The translations under genes and the position numbers were made by a program. DNA of 46,735 nucleotides from Cohaesibacter sp. (GTDB lineage: Bacteria > Pseudomonadota > Alphaproteobacteria > Rhizobiales > Cohaesibacteraceae). Below, piece after piece: positions 44,745-46,735 of this stretch. Each line of letters opens with the position of its first letter. Position 1 is the first letter of the stretch. The stretch is taken from positions 1-46,735 of the forward strand of contig JAOXSG010000611.1 of NCBI GenBank assembly GCA_025800105.1, given 5' to 3'. The notes beneath the pieces were generated by a model that saw nothing but the letters and a program-made list of their open reading frames with translations, ran no database searches and was not told the DNA's origin.

Positions 44745-44773
44745 GGCACTTTTCAGACATTGCCTTGTTTTAA

Positions 44774-44820
44774 AAGATAAGCGAGAGGGGACTCTATTTT
44801 TTTATTTTCCCGCTTATCTT
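44774..44820. terminator. Terminator between convergent phytase-domain and transporter genes
   Basis: Ten-base stem AAGATAAGCG / CGCTTATCTT enclosing a 27-base loop that itself has a T-run and a small AGAG/CTCT hairpin. It can act on the plus-strand gene and possibly also on the converging one. Confidence 0.65.
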
Positions 44821-44855
44821 CTTCTCTGTCTGCGGGGACAGATTGCGAAAGGGGC

Positions 44856-45506
44856 TTAGGCAGCCGCCTGATTGAGCTTTTGCGTGGTGCTATCGTTGTT
44901 TTTGATCAAAGCCCGATAGGGCACCAGCATTGCCAGCGATACCAGAAGTTTAACAGCATAATCGCCAATAGCCCAGCTTATCCAGCGTGGTGCTTGCATA
45001 CTTTCCACCATCAAAAAGGGTGCCAGGTCGGATGGGAAGGAATCTGTGCTCACGCCAAAGCCTGTATCAAGCATATTGAATTGGGCAGCAAAAGCGAGGC
45101 CAAAGAATAGGGCTGTGTCGAGGCTGGAGCCAAGAAATGAGGAAATGAGGGGGGCTTGCCACCAGCGGCTTTGACGCAATTTGTTAAAGACAAAGACATC
45201 CAGCAAATGCGCGGTTAAAAAGGCGGTGCCAGAGGCAATGGCAATGCGCGGTGTGGCGACCCAGATGGACCAGATGACAGCAAGGGCAAAGCCGACAAAC
45301 ACCACTTTGCGGGCCGCTGTTGGGCCGAATTTTCTGTTGGTGAGATCTGTCACCAGAAAAGCCACGGGATAGGTAAAGGCTCCCCAAGTGAGCAGATCCT
45401 GCAAGCCCAGAGGGGCAAAGGGGAATTGTACCAGATAATTGGATGCAACGACGGTGAGGGCCATTGCAAGAGTGGCCATGATCAGGCCATTGCGAGAAGC
45501 AACCAT
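44856..45506 (-). CDS. Queuosine precursor transporter (VUT/YhhQ family)
   Basis: Inner-membrane protein of 216 residues with about six helices. Family features: FAPLGLQDLLTWGAFTYP, VAFLVTDLTNRKFGP, RIAIASGTAFLTAHLLDVFVFNKLR and the SFLGSSLDTALFFG segment. Family members import queuine-pathway precursors such as preQ0/preQ1. AAGGAGAGCGAT precedes the ATG. It lies downstream of rpmB on the same strand but after a strong terminator. No preQ1 riboswitch was recognised in the leader. Confidence 0.9.
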   Translation of the reverse strand: MVASRNGLIMATLAMALTVVASNYLVQFPFAPLGLQDLLTWGAFTYPVAFLVTDLTNRKFGPTAARKVVFVGFALAVIWSIWVATPRIAIASGTAFLTAHLLDVFVFNKLRQSRWWQAPLISSFLGSSLDTALFFGLAFAAQFNMLDTGFGVSTDSFPSDLAPFLMVESMQAPRWISWAIGDYAVKLLVSLAMLVPYRALIKNNDSTTQKLNQAAA

Positions 45507-45563
45507 ATATCGCTCTCCTTATATGCCGCAGGCGAGAGAATAGCTCGCCGCAGTTGGACAGAA

Positions 45564-45590
45564 AAAAAGCAGCGCTAAGCGCTGCTTTTT
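45564..45590 (-). terminator. Terminator of rpmB
   Basis: Twelve-base stem AAAAAGCAGCGC / GCGCTGCTTTTT with a TAA loop, 26 bases beyond the rpmB stop; the minus strand ends in a run of seven T. Confidence 0.93.
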
Positions 45591-45616
45591 GATTTCAGGC
45601 TTTTAATGCAAATGCA

Positions 45617-45907
45617 TTAAGAAGCAGCCACTTGAGCTTTTTCGATTTTACGCTTGATCGCCAAAGCACCGGTAGACAGATCTGCGTCTTTTGCTTTTGC
45701 CAAAAAGGCATCAAGGCCACCGCGATGCTCAACAGAGCGCAGCGCATGAGCGCTGATGCGCATTTTTACGCCGGTGCCGAGTGTTTCGCTCAACAAGGTC
45801 ACATTGACCAAGTTTGGCAAAAAGCGGCGACGAGTTCTGTTCTTCGCGTGGCTCACATTGTTACCGGACTGTACGCCTTTGCCGGTCAGTTCACAGCGCC
45901 GTGCCAT
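45617..45907 (-). CDS. rpmB: 50S ribosomal protein L28
   Basis: Large-subunit ribosomal protein of 96 residues: [20 protein letters not shown] opens the family signature, followed by [12 protein letters not shown] and [22 protein letters not shown] nine bases upstream supports the ATG. It is monocistronic with its own terminator and a leader hairpin. Confidence 0.97.
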   Translation of the reverse strand: MARRCELTGKGVQSGNNVSHAKNRTRRRFLPNLVNVTLLSETLGTGVKMRISAHALRSVEHRGGLDAFLAKAKDADLSTGALAIKRKIEKAQVAAS

Positions 45908-45929
45908 GGGAGTACCTCACAAACTTATT

Positions 45930-45949
45930 CGGACGCCAACGGGCGTCCG
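45930..45949 (-). promoter_or_regulatory. GC-rich hairpin in the rpmB leader
   Basis: Perfect eight-base stem CGGACGCC / GGCGTCCG with an AACG loop (CGTT on the transcript strand), 22 bases upstream of the rpmB start. It could be a control structure for L28 synthesis or a simple leader stabiliser. Confidence 0.45.
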
Positions 45950-46376
45950 GTCACATGAATTCAGGTATCCAGCCGGATGCGCATGGCGCAGTCCGATGGA
46001 AAGTTGCCTCGGTATAGTGATCATTGATGGCGCAGTCAAGTGAGTCTTGCTGTCTGTGAGAGGAGAATTGTTGGAAAAGCGGGAAAAATCATCTGTTTTT
46101 TTGCCAAGAGTTGAATCTGGGCTGACTCTGAAGAGGATTCTTTCATGACGGGCAGAGTTGTGTGCCTCTTATCAGCAGGTTTCTTGCTTTTATAAGGACG
46201 GAAAGAGCCGTTCTTAAAAATGCCCCATTATGGCTGTTCTATGGCTCTGGCTATAAATTGTTAACCATATTGAGAGAAAACTGAAAGCAATTGAAAATGG
46301 CGTTTTGGGCGAAGAGGGCGATTGTTCTGTTTTGCTTTTTGCAAGATCGCGCCTGAAAGCGACATTGGGGGTTTTT
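45950..46376. other. Divergent intergenic region between rpmB and the DUF3108 gene
   Basis: About 430 bases with no supported gene on either strand. It must contain the promoters for both divergent genes. I see no tRNA, riboswitch or long repeat. Confidence 0.6.
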
Positions 46377-46735
46377 ATGGGTTTGATGAAACAGCATGTC
46401 TTTCGGCCTTGTGCAGTTGCCAAGGCGTTGTGCCTGACCTCTCTTTTATGGATTGGTCAGAGTGATTATGCTCATGCGACTGATGTGAAAGCCACTTTTG
46501 CCATGTCTATTGCCGGTATTCCTGTTGGCAAGGGCGGCGTGAGTGCAAGCATTGAGGGGCGTAAATATAAGATTGACGGATTTGCCAAAACCTCTGGCGT
46601 GTCGCGCATGTTTGTGGATAGCAAAGGCCGGGCGGTGAGCAAGGGGCGCTTTTCGGGTGAAAAATTGATGCCCAGCTCCTATGCGCTGAATTCCAAGGAA
46701 AACAAAATTCGCAATGTGGTTCAGATTGCCATGCG
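46377..46735 (+). CDS. DUF3108 domain protein, exported (cut by window end)
   Basis: Open frame of 119 codons running off the end. N-terminal signal peptide (positively charged start, CLTSLLWIG, cleavage near DYAHA), then the start of a DUF3108-type beta-sheet domain: ATFAMSIAGIPVGKGGVSAS, followed by YKIDGFAKTSG and a SKGRAVSKGRF stretch. Relatives are periplasmic proteins of unknown function commonly located beside rpmB in Hyphomicrobiales. GGGGG upstream of the ATG at 46377 fits; an ATG three codons later is possible. Confidence 0.85.
   Translation, partial: MGLMKQHVFRPCAVAKALCLTSLLWIGQSDYAHATDVKATFAMSIAGIPVGKGGVSASIEGRKYKIDGFAKTSGVSRMFVDSKGRAVSKGRFSGEKLMPSSYALNSKENKIRNVVQIAM

Noticed and set aside
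45507-45563. preQ1 riboswitch in front of the queuosine precursor transporter gene
   Set aside because: There is a small GGCGAG/CTCGCC hairpin, but the preQ1-I loop and A-rich tail are missing and I could not fit other preQ1 classes.

Overview
The window comes from an alphaproteobacterium, most likely of the order Hyphomicrobiales (Rhizobiales). The evidence is the backbone gene order on the right side (accA, xerD, a 47-residue membrane peptide, aroK, aroB, a CNNM/CBS protein, bolA, a J-domain protein, cobS, cobT, rpmB, a DUF3108 protein), the aerobic cobaltochelatase genes, and a Zur-type palindrome in front of znuA. The genus cannot be fixed from this sequence alone.

Left end (1-10.4 kb): a 5S rRNA-like sequence that departs from the consensus at normally invariant positions, then a complete IS630-family insertion sequence (172-1213) with near-perfect 18-base ends flanked by TA. 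After it come an M20 amidohydrolase, a D,D-carboxypeptidase, a TusA-like protein, a DUF924 protein, a membrane chemoreceptor, a CelD-type acetyltransferase and a medium-chain acyl-CoA synthetase.

Middle (10.5-21.6 kb): a secreted-type repeat protein with eleven 17-residue histidine-bearing RTX-like repeats, a CAP-domain lipoprotein coupled to a giant MscS channel, PPK2, a second chemoreceptor, ZnuA with a repeated His/Asp loop under a Zur box, and a soluble chemoreceptor with its sensor at the C-terminus. Between 21190 and 21569 lies a dense palindromic element: three copies of a module of about 95-100 bases (two direct, one inverted). The stems differ in sequence between copies but keep their pairing. 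This is the most unusual object in the window.

Catabolic island (21.6-31.5 kb): a leftward operon encodes an N-formylglutamate amidohydrolase-family hydrolase, TRAP transporter subunits DctQ, DctM and DctP, a glutamine-synthetase-like ligase, an aldehyde dehydrogenase and an iron-type alcohol dehydrogenase. A divergent pair encodes an RpiR-family regulator and a MetF-like protein. A perfect 8-4-8 palindrome sits between the two arms. The enzyme set fits a gamma-glutamylation route for an amino alcohol such as ethanolamine: ligation to glutamate, two oxidations, then hydrolysis. The substrate is inferred.

Right end (31.5-46.7 kb): an L,D-transpeptidase-family lipoprotein, then the conserved backbone listed above together with a glutathione transferase, an esterase-like phytase-domain protein and a queuosine-precursor transporter. 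The window ends inside the DUF3108 gene.
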